Positions 49,416 to 60,741 are shown, counted from the stretch's first letter. The stretch: DNA of 64,000 nucleotides from Semisulcospira habei (GCA_036245525.1 BTPG01000002.1:164889893-164953892), one strand, 5' to 3'. The notes: generated by a model not told the origin, from the letters alone. Translations and numbers: made by a program.

Positions 49416-52400
49416 ATGACGGACAATTCACAAAGTCCTGGCCCATCAAACCCTGGCTCATCAAGCCCTGGCCTACATAATGTGTTTCACACAACAAACT
49501 TGCCTATATCCAATAGTAACAATGTCTATGAATCAATAAAAAACTCTTTTTCTGTCATACAAGATAATCTTCTTACAGGCAGTGTGAAGATTCAGATTGT
49601 TGCTAAAATAGAATTTACTAGAGTAGACGGTGAAGTGATTGTAACGTATATATCAACAAGACAACACACAGTTAACACAAGAAGAGAATTAGAAAACGTG
49701 TTTAGAGACAGACTATTACCTGACTTCCTCCAGGCAATTGACAGTGCAAAAATGAAAGGATCTGGTTGGCACGAAGGACATGTACATGAACTACAACTAA
49801 AGCAGTCAAGGTATCATCCTATATTAGGTAAATCATGGTTGCCACTGCCAACAGAGGTTGCAAACAAAAGGGCTGTATTTAACATACAGAACAATGACCA
49901 CTATTGTTTCATGTGGTGTGTGCTTGCTAAATTACACTTTATAAAATTTAAACCTGAACGTGTTTCTAACTACATCAAATTTGTAAATGAACTCGATTTT
50001 AGTGGCATTGAGTTCCCTGTTAAAATAGAGGACATAGACTTGTTTGAAAAATTAAATCCTGGCATATCTGTGAATGTGTTTGTGTGGGATAATGAGTCTG
50101 TTGACAAGTTACAACCAATTAGAGTATCACCACTGGCTCCAACCTATGGGCAGTCAGAAGATAAACATGTTGACATGTTATTAATCGGTGATGACAATAA
50201 CTTTCACTACACAATTATCAGCAGTATGTCACATCTAATTCATAATCATGTATCAAAATATGGTAGGAAACAGGAAGTGTGTAAAAGATGTTTACAAAGA
50301 TTCTCTTCTATTGCAGTGGCACATAAACACGTCCTGCACTGTAGGTCAGCTGATGACATACAAACTGTACTTAAGTATCCAGATCCTGGTAGTCAAGTGT
50401 ATTTTAAGAACTATGGGAAACAGCAAAAGCTGCCGTTTGTAGTGTATGCTGATTTTGAATCATTAGTAGTACCGTATGAGGGTCCTGTTCCAGAGTCATT
50501 ACCAAAGACTGTAAAGTTGAGTGACCAAGTGGTGTGTTCTTTTGGATACATTATTGTTAGGTCAGATGGCCAGCATACAGAACCTGTTATCTACAGAGGT
50601 GAAAATGCAGCATGTCTGTTTTGAACAGAAATGAGACAACTGTATAGTCAGGTAGTACAATATCTCACAACATGTCAGATGCCTTTGGTGATGGCAGAAG
50701 AAGACAAATTAAAATTTGATACAGCTGAGACGTGCTGGATTTGTGAAAAAACCCTCCAGGGTGATAAAGTTCGTGACCATGATCACATAACTGGGTGTTA
50801 CAGAGGTGCTGCACATAACAATTGTAACTTGTTATTAAAAATAGATCCTAAAACATATAAGTTACCTACCTTTTTCCACAATCTAAAAGGGTATGATTCA
50901 CACATCATCATGCAGGCTGTAGATGAGTCTTACAGAAACATAAGTTGCATTGCCCAGACAACTGAGAAATACTTGACTTTTAGGTTAGACAAATTAGCAT
51001 TTTATGACTCTATGCAACATTTATCTTTAGGGATTGCTAGTCTCGCAGAAGGACTGACTGAGTATCCAATAACGAGTAAATATTTTGAACCAAACTTGAT
51101 TAAGAAAGGTGTGTATCCGTATGAGTACATTGATCACTGGGTTGTGTTTAAAGAAAGGAGACTACCACCAAAAGAGAAATTTTATTCTACACTAACTGGC
51201 AAAGGTATTTCTGACTCCGATTATCAACACGCACTCGATGCATGGGATAAATTAGGGTGTCAGACAATTGGTGACTATCATGACCAGTACTTGAAAGCAG
51301 ATGTTTGCTTGCTTGCAGACGTATTTGAAAGTTACCGTGAAAAGGGTTTGTTACACTACAGTCTTGACCCTGCTTGTTACATAACTAGTCCTGGCATGAC
51401 ATGGGATGCATTTTTGAAATCCAGTAAGATATTTATAGACCTGTTGTCTGATCGTACGATGGGTGAAATGGTGGAACATGGATTGAGGGGTGGGATAAGT
51501 ATTGCAGCAAATAATTACGCCAGAGCCAACAATAAATATCTGGATGACATTGGGTTTGACCCCTCAAAGTCAAGGTCATTCATTACGTACTTGGATGCTA
51601 ACAATTTGTATGGGTTCGCAATGTGTGAGTTATTGCCCTTGAAAAACTTTTGTCTGCATGATTTGTCACAGTATGACATAACAGACATAACAAACAATAT
51701 TATGAGTCATGACCGTAATGATGCAAAGGGTTGGATATTTGAAGTCGACCTAGAGTACCCACATCACCTACATGATTACCACAATGATTATCCCTTAGCA
51801 GTTGAGAAAATGAGTATGACAGGGAAAAAAGAAGACACTAAACTTGTACCAAATCTGAATGACAAATTCAATTACGTTTGCCATTATCGTTTGTTACAGT
51901 TTTACATCAGACATGGGTTAGTACTAAAGAAAGTTCACAAAGGAATTCAATTTGATCAGAGTGCTTTTATGAAAGATTACATAATGAAGAACACAACATT
52001 GCGTGCCAGAGACGGCAACACTGCATTTGACAAAGACTTCTTTAAGCTTATGAACAATGCATGTTTTGGTAAGACAATGGAAAATCCTCATCACCGCAAA
52101 GATGTGAGACTGGTCACAACTGAATTGGGTGCAATTAAACTTACAGGTAAACCACAGTACACAGGGTACAAAGAGTTTCATTCATCATTGTATGCTGTGT
52201 CACTCAAAAAAAAAAAAAGATTGTTAAACTGGACAAGCCAGTATTCATTGGTATGGCAATTCTAGAGTTGTCAAAACTGTTGATGCTTGAATTTTATTAT
52301 GATTACTTCAAACCAAAGTATCCTGAGTGTCGTCTGCTATACACTGACACTGACTCTATGATTATAGACGTGTGTACTGAAGACTTTTATGAAGACATGA

Positions 52401-52906
52401 AAACAGAGTTACACATGTATGACACATCTGACTACCCAAAAGACCATCCACTGTTTAGCACACAAAATAAGAAAGTGCTTGGTAAGTTTAAGTATGAACT
52501 AAATGGTGTGCCTATAGTTGAGTATGTTGGACTGAGATCAAAAATGTATTCTATACTGCACCAGAAGGGAAGTCAGTCAAAAGCCAAAGGTATCAAAAAA
52601 CAGCAATAAAAAAATAAAGACATCCATCATGAACATTACAAGCAAGTATTAGATGGTGCATTAATGCCTGATTATCCAAACAAGTCACTGAGATCAAACA
52701 AACATAATCTTGAAATGATCCAAACACATAAGAAGTCACTTGCAGTTGGAGACACAAAACGCGTGTTTCACAGTAAGGAAAAAGCTTATGCGCCTGGACA
52801 TTACAGGCTCAAGTTATCTGAAGAAATAGCTGATGAACTGGTTGATGAATTAATTGATGAGTTAGTTACTGAAATGAGTAACGGTGTCTGGGGGAATAAT
52901 CTGTAA
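49416..52906 (+). pseudogene. Protein-primed family B DNA polymerase, with two stops and a frameshift
   Basis: About 1160 codons in total. Order: an N-terminal region with NNDHYCFMWCVLAKLH (Cys at codon 164) and FHYTII (His at codon 264); a Cys/His cluster (VCKRCLQRF...HKHVLHC); exonuclease I YADFES; an endonuclease-VII-like zinc motif (CWICEKTL...RDHDHITG); exonuclease II KGYDSH; exonuclease III LKADVCLLADVFE; polymerase motif A LDANNLYGFAM; motif B KLMNNACFGKTMEN; motif C YTDTDS near 52340. Breaks: TGA 50622-50624, a frame change in the A13 run at 52206-52218, and TAA 52607-52609. The enzyme would replicate the element from the terminal repeats using a protein primer. Confidence 0.9.
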
Positions 52907-53826
52907 TTCTTCTCTGACAAATGCCCTCTGGGGCGCAGGGTCGTACAGGTAATAATTGTTGCGTCTGGACCGGGGACTATTTTTTTTATATTATGAACGG
53001 ATGTTGACCAGATGGGGTCTGTTGCCCTGCGCCTGACATCATTTTCTGATTCTCCTGGTTGATATAAATATCTTACCTGTTTAGTAAATAAACTTGTGTC
53101 TGGTGCTGGGGTTGGTCCTGTTTTTGGTTCTGTAATTGTTTTCATTTTAATAGCATCAGCAGGCTTAGGGTGTCCTTCATTGTTCATTGCTTTTATCACA
53201 TGTGGTAATCTCTTTACCCATTCAGTGTTATGGGTGTCATGCATGAGTTCCTTAGAATACTGGTAACTGAAAAGTCTTTCTGATAACTGTTTGTTGAAGT
53301 TCTCTACAATTGCCTGTGATCTGTGCACACCTGGAATGCCTCGTCTAACCAGTACGCCATGCTTCGCAAATAACTGATTAACAGCACCTTTGAATTCTGA
53401 CCCGTCATTGACCTGCACTAGTCTGGGGTATCTTAAAGGGCCACGACCATATATCTTTGTTAACGCTGTAGCAACTGTGGTAGCAGTTTTGTCAGATATG
53501 GGTTCAGCGTCTTTGTACCTTGAAGCTATGTCTACGACAGTTAATGCATATTTGTATCGTTTCTTTCTTATCGTGTCATGTGGAAGAAACAGGAGGTCCA
53601 TTTGATGTGTGTCATTTGGGGTAGTGTTTTCAAAATGGGGTCTAGATATCTTTCTTGGAGCAGGGAGATATATCTGCCAAATTGCCTGTCTCTGTAACCA
53701 TTGTTTGACTTGATTGAGTGTTATATCTCCGCCCACAGCGGCATGTAATTTTTCAATAGCAGTTTGCCCTTTCCAATAGCCTGATGGATAGTAATATATT
53801 TTTGATAGTTTATTTTCGGCTGTCAT
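52801..53826 (-). CDS. Retroviral-type (rve) integrase of the Polinton
   Basis: Start placed at Met 53826 because AAAAAATGACAG matches the element's leader pattern; about 341 residues. The catalytic core shows Asp in HQMDLLFLP, Asp in VQVNDGSEF and Glu in AIVENFNKQ, with 33 residues between the last two, close to DD35E. The N-terminal region has no clear HHCC zinc finger. The C-terminal part (RYLYQPGESENDVRRR, then LRPRGHLSEKNYRLF) resembles the small DNA-binding domain of such integrases. The last ~35 codons overlap the polymerase 3' end on the other strand; their Ser/Asn-rich sequence is the mirror of the polymerase acidic tail. It would join the terminal repeats to target DNA. The frame is intact. 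Confidence 0.88.
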   Translation of the reverse strand: MTAENKLSKIYYYPSGYWKGQTAIEKLHAAVGGDITLNQVKQWLQRQAIWQIYLPAPRKISRPHFENTTPNDTHQMDLLFLPHDTIRKKRYKYALTVVDIASRYKDAEPISDKTATTVATALTKIYGRGPLRYPRLVQVNDGSEFKGAVNQLFAKHGVLVRRGIPGVHRSQAIVENFNKQLSERLFSYQYSKELMHDTHNTEWVKRLPHVIKAMNNEGHPKPADAIKMKTITEPKTGPTPAPDTSLFTKQVRYLYQPGESENDVRRRATDPIWSTSVHNIKKIVPGPDATIITCTTLRPRGHLSEKNYRLFPQTPLLISVTNSSINSSTSSSAISSDNLSL

Positions 53827-54244
53827 TTTTTCTAGCAATGAAAACTCCTGTAAAATAAACTAATGTCATTCCCACTAGAACAAAGATTATTTCTCCATTT
53901 CTTTGTTCTGGGCTTGGTTGATAGTAGTCACTTAGTTTCGGTTTTGGGATAGACATGTCTTCACCTGTGACTAAAAAATACTCACGGATTGCTTCGTCTG
54001 TATTTGAAAACGTATGTTTTGCGTGGCCTTCAAGCTTCAATCTTTCATTGATGAAATCAAGTTTCTCAATTCTATTTTTTTCATAATCCTGTTGCGCTTG
54101 TGCCAGTTTTTCTGATGCCTCATTGTGACGTTTCATTTCCTCTGCTGATTCTTCTCTACCCATTTTTGAAAAGAGATAATTTGATCCACTGAAAGCCAAT
54201 GTGTTAACAACGGCCCCACCAAACATAATAGCTATTGATGCCAT
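53810..54244 (-). CDS. Small Polinton membrane protein, 144 residues
   Basis: An N-terminal hydrophobic helix (IAIMFGGAVVNTLAFSGSNYLF), a central charged helical region (ESAEEMKRHNEASEKLAQAQQ) likely coiled-coil, a PKPKLSDYYQPS motif and a C-terminal membrane helix (IIFVLVGMTLVYFTGVFIA). It overlaps the integrase start by 17 bp, suggesting co-transcription. Two anchors with a soluble helical middle. Unknown function; probably a virion or morphogenesis membrane protein. Confidence 0.78.
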   Translation of the reverse strand: MASIAIMFGGAVVNTLAFSGSNYLFSKMGREESAEEMKRHNEASEKLAQAQQDYEKNRIEKLDFINERLKLEGHAKHTFSNTDEAIREYFLVTGEDMSIPKPKLSDYYQPSPEQRNGEIIFVLVGMTLVYFTGVFIARKNDSRK

Positions 54245-54255
54245 ACTTATTTTAT

Positions 54256-54486
54256 TTACATAGAAACATTTTCGGGAATAATTCCTTGCTTAACAAGAAA
54301 GTCTTTCGTAGCAATTGACGCAGTAACAACTACAATTAGCTTTGCGCTGTCTTCGAAATCTAATCTACTGAGGTCTGCTGATTTCATTTTGAGTAGACTT
54401 TTTCCCAGCATAGAATAAGCTACTGTTAGTCCACTTATTATGGCAGAGTGATAGACAAGGTTCATTATGTTCTTTGTGTCGCTCAT
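54256..54486 (-). CDS. Small Polinton membrane protein, 76 residues
   Basis: Start chosen at the Met at 54486 (GAAAATGAGCG). Two hydrophobic segments: HSAIISGLTVAYSMLG and DSAKLIVVVTASIATKDFLV, separated by a short polar loop. It lies 11 bp before the next minus-strand gene. No family was identified. Confidence 0.72.
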   Translation of the reverse strand: MSDTKNIMNLVYHSAIISGLTVAYSMLGKSLLKMKSADLSRLDFEDSAKLIVVVTASIATKDFLVKQGIIPENVSM

Positions 54487-54522
54487 TTTCTTATGCCACA
54501 AAAATTAAAATAATAAATTTAT

Positions 54523-54975
54523 TTACTGCATATAAAATGGGTCAACGGCTTTGGGTGTTACTGGTAATGTGGCGACTTCTGGTTTTGTTTTTGGAGTGTC
54601 TGATTTTTTGGTCACTGTACGAGTTTGTGGTTTGTATTTTTTGTATAATTGATAACCTACATAACCAAATCCGACAACAAATCCGGCAACTATATATTTT
54701 GTTGTTTGAGGTTTGGAGTCAGGGTTAGACTTAGTTGTTTGTCTCTCACTTTGATGTGGGTGTGACGGTACTGACGGTCTTGGCGGTGGGTCAGTTACAT
54801 GAGCCTTTTCTGTTTGCGCTTGAAGCTGTAATTTTTTTTGTCTATTATATTCCGCTAATCTTTTTCCAGCCTCAACTCTTCCTGGACTTTTAGTCTTAGT
54901 CACAGTTTGAACCTGTGTCAAAACAGGGTCGGGGTTCAGTTGTGGAGTCGTCTTGTTCTCGTCCATTTGATCCAT
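54523..54975 (-). CDS. Polinton single-pass protein, Lys/Pro rich
   Basis: 150 residues. N-terminal polar part with SPGRVEAGKRLAEYNRQKK, then a proline/serine-rich linker, one transmembrane helix (YIVAGFVVGFGYVGYQLY) at about 93-110 and a Lys/Thr-rich tail. Its first codons overlap the end of the upstream gene by 80 bp in another frame. Possibly a DNA- or capsid-tethering membrane protein; function not known. Confidence 0.75.
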   Translation of the reverse strand: MDQMDENKTTPQLNPDPVLTQVQTVTKTKSPGRVEAGKRLAEYNRQKKLQLQAQTEKAHVTDPPPRPSVPSHPHQSERQTTKSNPDSKPQTTKYIVAGFVVGFGYVGYQLYKKYKPQTRTVTKKSDTPKTKPEVATLPVTPKAVDPFYMQ

Positions 54976-55435
54976 CCTTTTCTTTCTCTAGAAAATTTAA
55001 TTTTGAAAAATCGATATGACTGCCAGTGACAAGTAAGGTTACCACAGGTGCAAGGTAATTTCCAAACTTGTAAAACATGATGCATGCTAATTTACCAATT
55101 GAACTTGAAACAATAGGATTGCTTTCAAGGTCGTGTGATAGACTGTCAGCGTCCACAGGTAGAAAGTGACTCACTGCTTTTGTGTATAGGCATACAAGTG
55201 ATCGACTTAAATCACGAGTCATTAGTGAAGCGATGTGGTTTTCATATTTTGAATGAAGCTTGATTAGCTCGTCAGCAGTGAGGGATTCAATATCGTCTGT
55301 CATGTATTGTTTTCTGAGATAAGCCTTTGATTTGCCTGAGACAATTACAGACAAAAGACGCTCTTTCTTAGAGTCTAAGTCTTTGTTCTCTACAGCATTG
55401 ATATCATTCAATAGAAGGAGTTCATCAGGGTTCAT
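54896..55435 (-). CDS. Polinton helical protein, 179 residues
   Basis: First gene of the rightmost minus-strand block (55435 downwards). Mostly alpha-helical with charged stretches (MTDDIESLTADELIKLHSKY), a hydrophobic stretch near 118-145 (IGKLACIMFYKFGNYLAPVVTLLVTG) and an acidic, Cys-containing tail. No motif was recognised. The gene order of this block (helical protein, single-pass protein, two small membrane proteins, integrase) makes it look like one transcription unit. Confidence 0.74.
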   Translation of the reverse strand: MNPDELLLLNDINAVENKDLDSKKERLLSVIVSGKSKAYLRKQYMTDDIESLTADELIKLHSKYENHIASLMTRDLSRSLVCLYTKAVSHFLPVDADSLSHDLESNPIVSSSIGKLACIMFYKFGNYLAPVVTLLVTGSHIDFSKLNFLEKEKDGSNGREQDDSTTEPRPCFDTGSNCD

Positions 55436-56569
55436 TTATATTGTAATAATAAAATTTAAAACAAAAATCAAAATTGCAGGCAACTTTAAAATTGTTATCA
55501 AGCAAAATCATGTTTTTCTAGGAAGTTACACTGAACAGTAACTTTATACGTTTACACCATTCAGCAATATTGTCAATAGTTTTTGAGTTTACCCCAGACA
55601 AGACTTGCCTGTCCTATATTATCTCTCTCAGTGGGCTTATTAATATCATGCTTCACAGATTTCAATTGTGGTGTCATGTACAGTAACCCTGTCCTTTAAA
55701 GCAAACATACCTGACACAGTTTTGCGATTATTGGCTTTGCAGTAAATTATAAATCACACCCTGGCCAAGTGAGAGCCAAATGAAACATCAGACGTAACAT
55801 AGACAGTAACTTGATAATTTTACCCATGACTTGAGCACCAGAAAAAGGAAGGAATCACCCCTGTTCAATAACAAAATTTTCAGATTACTTTTTCCTTTGT
55901 TTGAGTACAGGTTTATACAAGGGAAGTAATTTTGTAAAAATTTCAGCAAGACAAAAAAAGTTACTTCCCTTGCTCTATTATATTATGCTTTAATTCTTAA
56001 CTAAAGTACATATTTTGTCAAAAGTAAATAACAAAATGTGCAAATAATTACAATAGATAATAGAATACAGATGTTGTTATTTGATTTTGTTAAAACAATG
56101 AGTGATTTATTTAAAAAAAACAAACAACAAATTATACATTATTTTGTAATTACTTTTGTCACTTTAACACCTGCTTAAATGTTTTTACAAGTGCATGCAC
56201 ACACTCGCTAACAATGTTTCTTATAGCCGTGTTTTTAGGGTATTGACTCAAAAATAATGGTATAGATAGACTTCAAATGGCTTTTTTCTTAAAGCCTGAG
56301 GCTAACTAGCATGGATTGTGTACTTGAGTGATTTGGATGAGGGCTCTCAAGTCTCAGTCACAGGTGGGTTTACCCGCATGCGTCACAACAATATAGACTA
56401 CCATGGATATATTTATACCTATGCTATTTGCGGACGATTGCACCAACAAACACGTGCTGTGGATCGAGAAACGTTGTCTCGTTTCCTAGGTTCTGAATGA
56501 CGCATACATGTCTCATAGCCACCTCACAGAGAGAAAGGATTTAAAAGTCAGTATATATGTGTGTGCTAT
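55436..56569. other. Polinton right-arm non-coding DNA with a repeat shared with the second copy
   Basis: No gene seen. The segment 55793-56110 is the reverse complement of a diverged copy at about 62980-63375 (shared TTACTTCCCTTGTATAAAC and GTGCTCAAGTCATGGGTAAA). The segment 56490-56569 is one arm of an inverted repeat with 59776-59870 (TAGCACACACAT, ATGGCTATGAGACAT). Confidence 0.7.
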
Positions 56570-56581
56570 TACATGTCTTGT

Positions 56582-59370
56582 AACGCCAGACTTCAACGCC
56601 AGAGTGGGCCAAGACTCTGAAGCCTGGAAAGGAGTCCTCGGCAAGCATGGCGTTGGGAACTGCAATGACAATGGTCGCCTACTGTTGGAGCTCTGTGCAG
56701 AGCAGCAACTTGTCATCACCAACACTACTTTCCAGCAAAAAGACAGTCGAAAGACCACCTGGATGCATCCTCGCTCCAAGCACTGGCACCTTATCGACTA
56801 TGTCCTAGTGCGTCAGAGGGACCGCAGTGACGTCCTCCTCACCAGAGTGATGCCCAGCACAGAGTGCCACACTGACCACCGCCTTGTTCGAAGCAAACTC
56901 AGGCTCCGCCTCAAGCTGAAACCCAAGAAAGGGGGCCCCCCAAGAAAAAGCTTGATGTTGCCAGCCTTCAGCATGACGACAAGAAAGCTGCCCTTCAGGC
57001 CGATTTACAGCGCATGCTCAAAGACACAGTTGATCCAGCAGACTCCTCCCCTGAAACACTCTGGGAACAACTGAAAACTGCTATTGTAAAATCTTCTGTG
57101 GAAGTCTTGGGCTTTGCTAGAAAGAGGAACAAAGACTGGTTTGACGAAAACGACGTAGAGATCCAGGAACTTCTAGCAAAAAAAAAAACAGCTGCCCACC
57201 AGGCCCACCTAGCCCAGCCTTCCTGCCCTGTGAAGAAGTCTGCCTTCCGCCTCATCTGCAGCAGTCTCCAGCTCAAGCTTAGAGAGCTCCAGAACGAGTG
57301 GTGGTCCAGACTCGCACAGAGGACCCAGCTCTGCGCTGACAACGGTGACTACAGGGGCTTCTACGAAGCACTGAAAGCAGTGTATGGCCCTAGGCACCTG
57401 GTACAAAGTCCCCTGCGAAGCGCTGATGGACAGGCACTCCTCACAGATAATACCTCCATCTTGAACCGCTGGTCGGAATACTTTCAGGACCTCTTCGGCG
57501 CTGAGCGCACTGTTCAAGAAACAGTCATCCTCCAAATCCCACACCTTCCACTAAAGGTTGAATTGGACGAACCGCCCACCGCCGAAGAGACCCTTACAGC
57601 CATCCACCAGCTCAAGAGTGGCAAAGCAGCAGGCATTGACGGAATCCCGCCAGAGATCTGGAAACATGGAGGCCCAGCACTGCACAACAAGCTCCACGAC
57701 CTCTTTCTCTGCTGCTGGGAAAAAGGAACACTACCAAAGGATCTCCGTGATGCAGTCATCATCACCCTGTACAAGAACAAAGGAGAGAAGTCTGCCTGCT
57801 CTAATTATCGTGGAATTACCCTGCTGTCCATTGCCGGGAAAATTCTCGCAAGGTTGCTCCTGAATCGGCTGGTACCTGCCATCGCTGAAGACCACCTCCC
57901 AGAGGGCCAGTGTGGCTTCAGAGCCAACAGGAGTACCACCGACATGGTCTTCGTGCTGAGACAGCTTCAGGAGAAGTGCCGAGAGCAGAACAAAGGGCTG
58001 TACGTAACGTTTGTCGACCTAACAAAAGCGTTTGACACTGTGAGCAGGCAAGGTATGTGGCAGATCCTGGAGCGACTAGGCTGTCCCCCAGAGTTCCTCA
58101 ACATGATCGTCCAGCTCCACGAGGACCAGCAAGGCCAGGTCAGACTAAACAGTGACCTCTCAGAACCATTCCCCATTCGCAACGGAGTGAAGCAAGGCTG
58201 CGTGCTGGCACCGACCCTCTTCACCATCTTCTTCAGCATGATGTTGAAGCAGGCTACAGTGGACCTCGACGATGACGATGCAGTGTACATCAGGTATCGT
58301 CTCGATGGCAGCCTGTTCAACCTCAGACGACTGCAGGCCCACACGAAAACCCTAGACCAACTGATTCGTGAGCTGCTCTTTGCTGATGACGCTGCCCTCG
58401 TTGCACACACAGAAAGAGCCTTGCAGCGCATTACGTCCTGCTTCGCAGATGCCGCCCAGCTCTTTGGACTTGAGGTCAGTCTGAAAAAGACAGAGGTCTT
58501 TCATCAGCCGGCACCCAAGGAAGAGCATCGCCCTCCCCACATCACCATCGGCGAGTCCGAACTGAAGTCTGTACACCAGTTTACCTACCTTGGCTGCATC
58601 ATCACGTCAGACGCCAAGCTGGACAAGGAGCTGGACAACAGGCTGGCAAAAGCGAACAGTGCTTTCGGGCGACTATTCAAGCGGGTGTGGCACAATCAAC
58701 AGCTGAAAAAAGGCACCAAGATCAGCGTGTACAGAGCTGTCGTCCTCACCACCCTGCTGTACGGTTCCGAGTCCTGGGCCCTCTACCGCAGCCAACTACG
58801 ACTCCTCGAACGCTTTCACCAGCGCTGCCTGCGTACCATCCTCAGCATTCACTGGAGTGACTATGTCACCAACGTCGAGGTCCTTGAACAGGCGGAAACT
58901 GTTAGCATCGAGGCTTTGCTGCTGCGGACACAGCTTCGCTGGGCGGGGCATGTCTCCAGGATGGAGGATCATCGCCTACCCAAGATCACTCTGTTCGGCG
59001 AGCTCGTCACTGGACACCGAGACAGAGGGGCACCAAAGAAGAGATACAAAGACGGTCTCAAGAAGTCACTTAGTGCCTGCCAAATCGACCACCGCCAGTG
59101 GTCTTCGCTTGCTGCGGACCGTGACACCTGGTGCTTTACCATTCACAAGGCAGCTGTCTCCTTTGAGGACTCTCGCAGAGCTAACCTTAAGGACAAGCGG
59201 CTCAGAAGAAAAAACAGAGCTGTCGTAACTCAGAACCCTGACCAGACCTTCCCCTGCAGCCACTGCGGTCGAACATGCCTGTCCCGGATTGGCCTCCGCA
59301 GCCACGAAAATGCCTGCAGACGACTTGGGCAAGCCCTATAGAATCTTCGTTCGCGAAGTCAAGCCAAGAA
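56582..59370 (+). mobile_element. 5'-truncated LINE inserted in the Polinton, same family as 1-2475
   Basis: Flanked by 12-bp direct repeats TACATGTCTTGT at 56570-56581 and 59371-59382. Homology to the 1-2475 copy begins at about 56589; seven filler bases (AACGCCA) precede it and may be copied from nearby sequence. The 3' end is CAAGCCAAGAA without a clear poly-A tail. Orientation is opposite to the copy at 1-2475. Confidence 0.88.
56589..59341 (+). pseudogene. LINE endonuclease (C-terminal half) - reverse transcriptase - zinc finger
   Basis: Starts inside the endonuclease (FNARVGQDSEAW), shifts frame near 56935-56945, then stays open over 775 codons from 57014. RT landmarks: NYRGITLLSIAGKILARLLL, CGFRANRST, FVDLTKAFDTVS, GVKQGCVLAPTLF, LFADDAALV. 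A C-terminal part with LRWAGHVSRMEDHRLPK and a final CCHC-like finger (CSHCGRTCLSRIGLRSHENAC). Only the N-terminal half of the endonuclease and one frame position are missing, so the insertion is recent relative to the 1-2475 copy. Confidence 0.88.
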
Positions 59371-59530
59371 TACATGTCTTGTTTAAATCTGTGTACGGTG
59401 ACCATGAAAAGTTACCAGCAGTGAGTCATCTGCACCTGCCTCGTCGTGATTTCCCGAATATTGAACCTTTCTGCACTTAGAATTTCTTAAAGTGTGTGTG
59501 TGTATTATGCAGCTCTGCCATACCAGTTAG

Positions 59531-59567
<37 letters not shown>

Positions 59568-59675
59568 TATGTGTGTATGTATGTATGTGTGTATGTATGT
59601 GTGTGTGTTTATGTGTATGTATGTGTGTATGTATGTGTTTATGTGTGTGTGTGTGAGTGTTTGTGTGTGTGTGAC
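59531..59675. repeat. (TG)n/(TATG)n microsatellite
   Basis: TG array grading into TATG and TTTATG units; ORFs in it are artefacts. Confidence 0.95.
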
Positions 59676-60401
59676 TAGACTGATTTCGGTGCAAACAGGC
59701 AGGTGATCGTGACTCACTGCAGGTTAAACAAAATGACAGTTTTTCTATGTTAAATATACACAGGTTTAAACAGGACATGTAATAGCACACACATCTATAT
59801 AGACTTTAAAATCAGGCCTCTCTCTGTGTGAGATGGCTATGAGACATATATGTTAAGGTAAAATGCGTCATTTATATTACCTACAGCGGTACCAAGGGTA
59901 ACCACACAAACATTAGTAAGCAGACGACAGGCCCATTCAGCCAAACAAAAGAGCGACGACAGACATCACTTGAAAATTATGTCGAAAATAATATTCATAA
60001 ATCTTGGAGCCCTCATGAGTTCGGCAGAGTATTCAAAACTGAATTGTTAATCTATGCCGTGGCTTGTGACAAAAGCATGTCGCCAAGTTTTACAACCTAC
60101 TCATAATGTGGGTCCTGAGAGTACAGCTGACTGAAACGTTGTACAACGGAAGTCAAGCCTGGAGTCTTGGCGGCTCTTGAGGATCTGTTGTTTATGTACT
60201 CAGTCGGGTGTCTGTATAAAGCAGAGAGTAATGTGTCTATTTTCAGCTTGAAAGCTTAGTTACAGTCTAAACATGTACACCACCCACCAGCGCATGAACT
60301 TGAATAAGAGTTATTATCGTCTCACGCCGGCTGGTGTGTTTCAATGGCTCGAGTCAGGCATGTTTAGTCGGTTATGCACCCGAAAGAAATATCTTACAAT
60401 C

Positions 60402-60478
60402 TGTGTGTGTGTGTGTGTCTTGTGTGTTTGTGTGCGTGTCTGTGTGTACGTATGTGTGTGTGTGTGTGTGTGTGTGTA
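60402..60478. repeat. (TG)n microsatellite
   Basis: Interrupted TG array. Confidence 0.93.
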
Positions 60479-60741
60479 GTTTGACTACATCTTTTTGGGT
60501 CTATGGTGTATGTTACGTATGTATTAAAGCGATCTATGTAAGCAAGTAAATTAATTTTCTCAGTGCACTGGGGTCCTGTTCTTTTCATGTACAAATGAAG
60601 TCAGTAGCAACGGGGACAGTGTAAACAACGCTGCTAGGCTGAGTGGCCTGTGAATGGGCGGGGTGAAAACATGTGCCCACATTAAAGGAGTTTGTCAGTC
60701 TTGTCATGTGTAAACGTGTGTTGTACAGAGCTTGTGAGTTT

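Larger units (their letters stand above)
59383..60741. other. Polinton right-arm DNA between LINE and terminal repeat
   Basis: Contains (TG)n arrays at 59531-59675 and 60402-60478, the right arm of an inverted repeat (59776-59870), and unassigned sequence with no convincing ORF. I cannot tell how much of it is original element. Confidence 0.55.
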
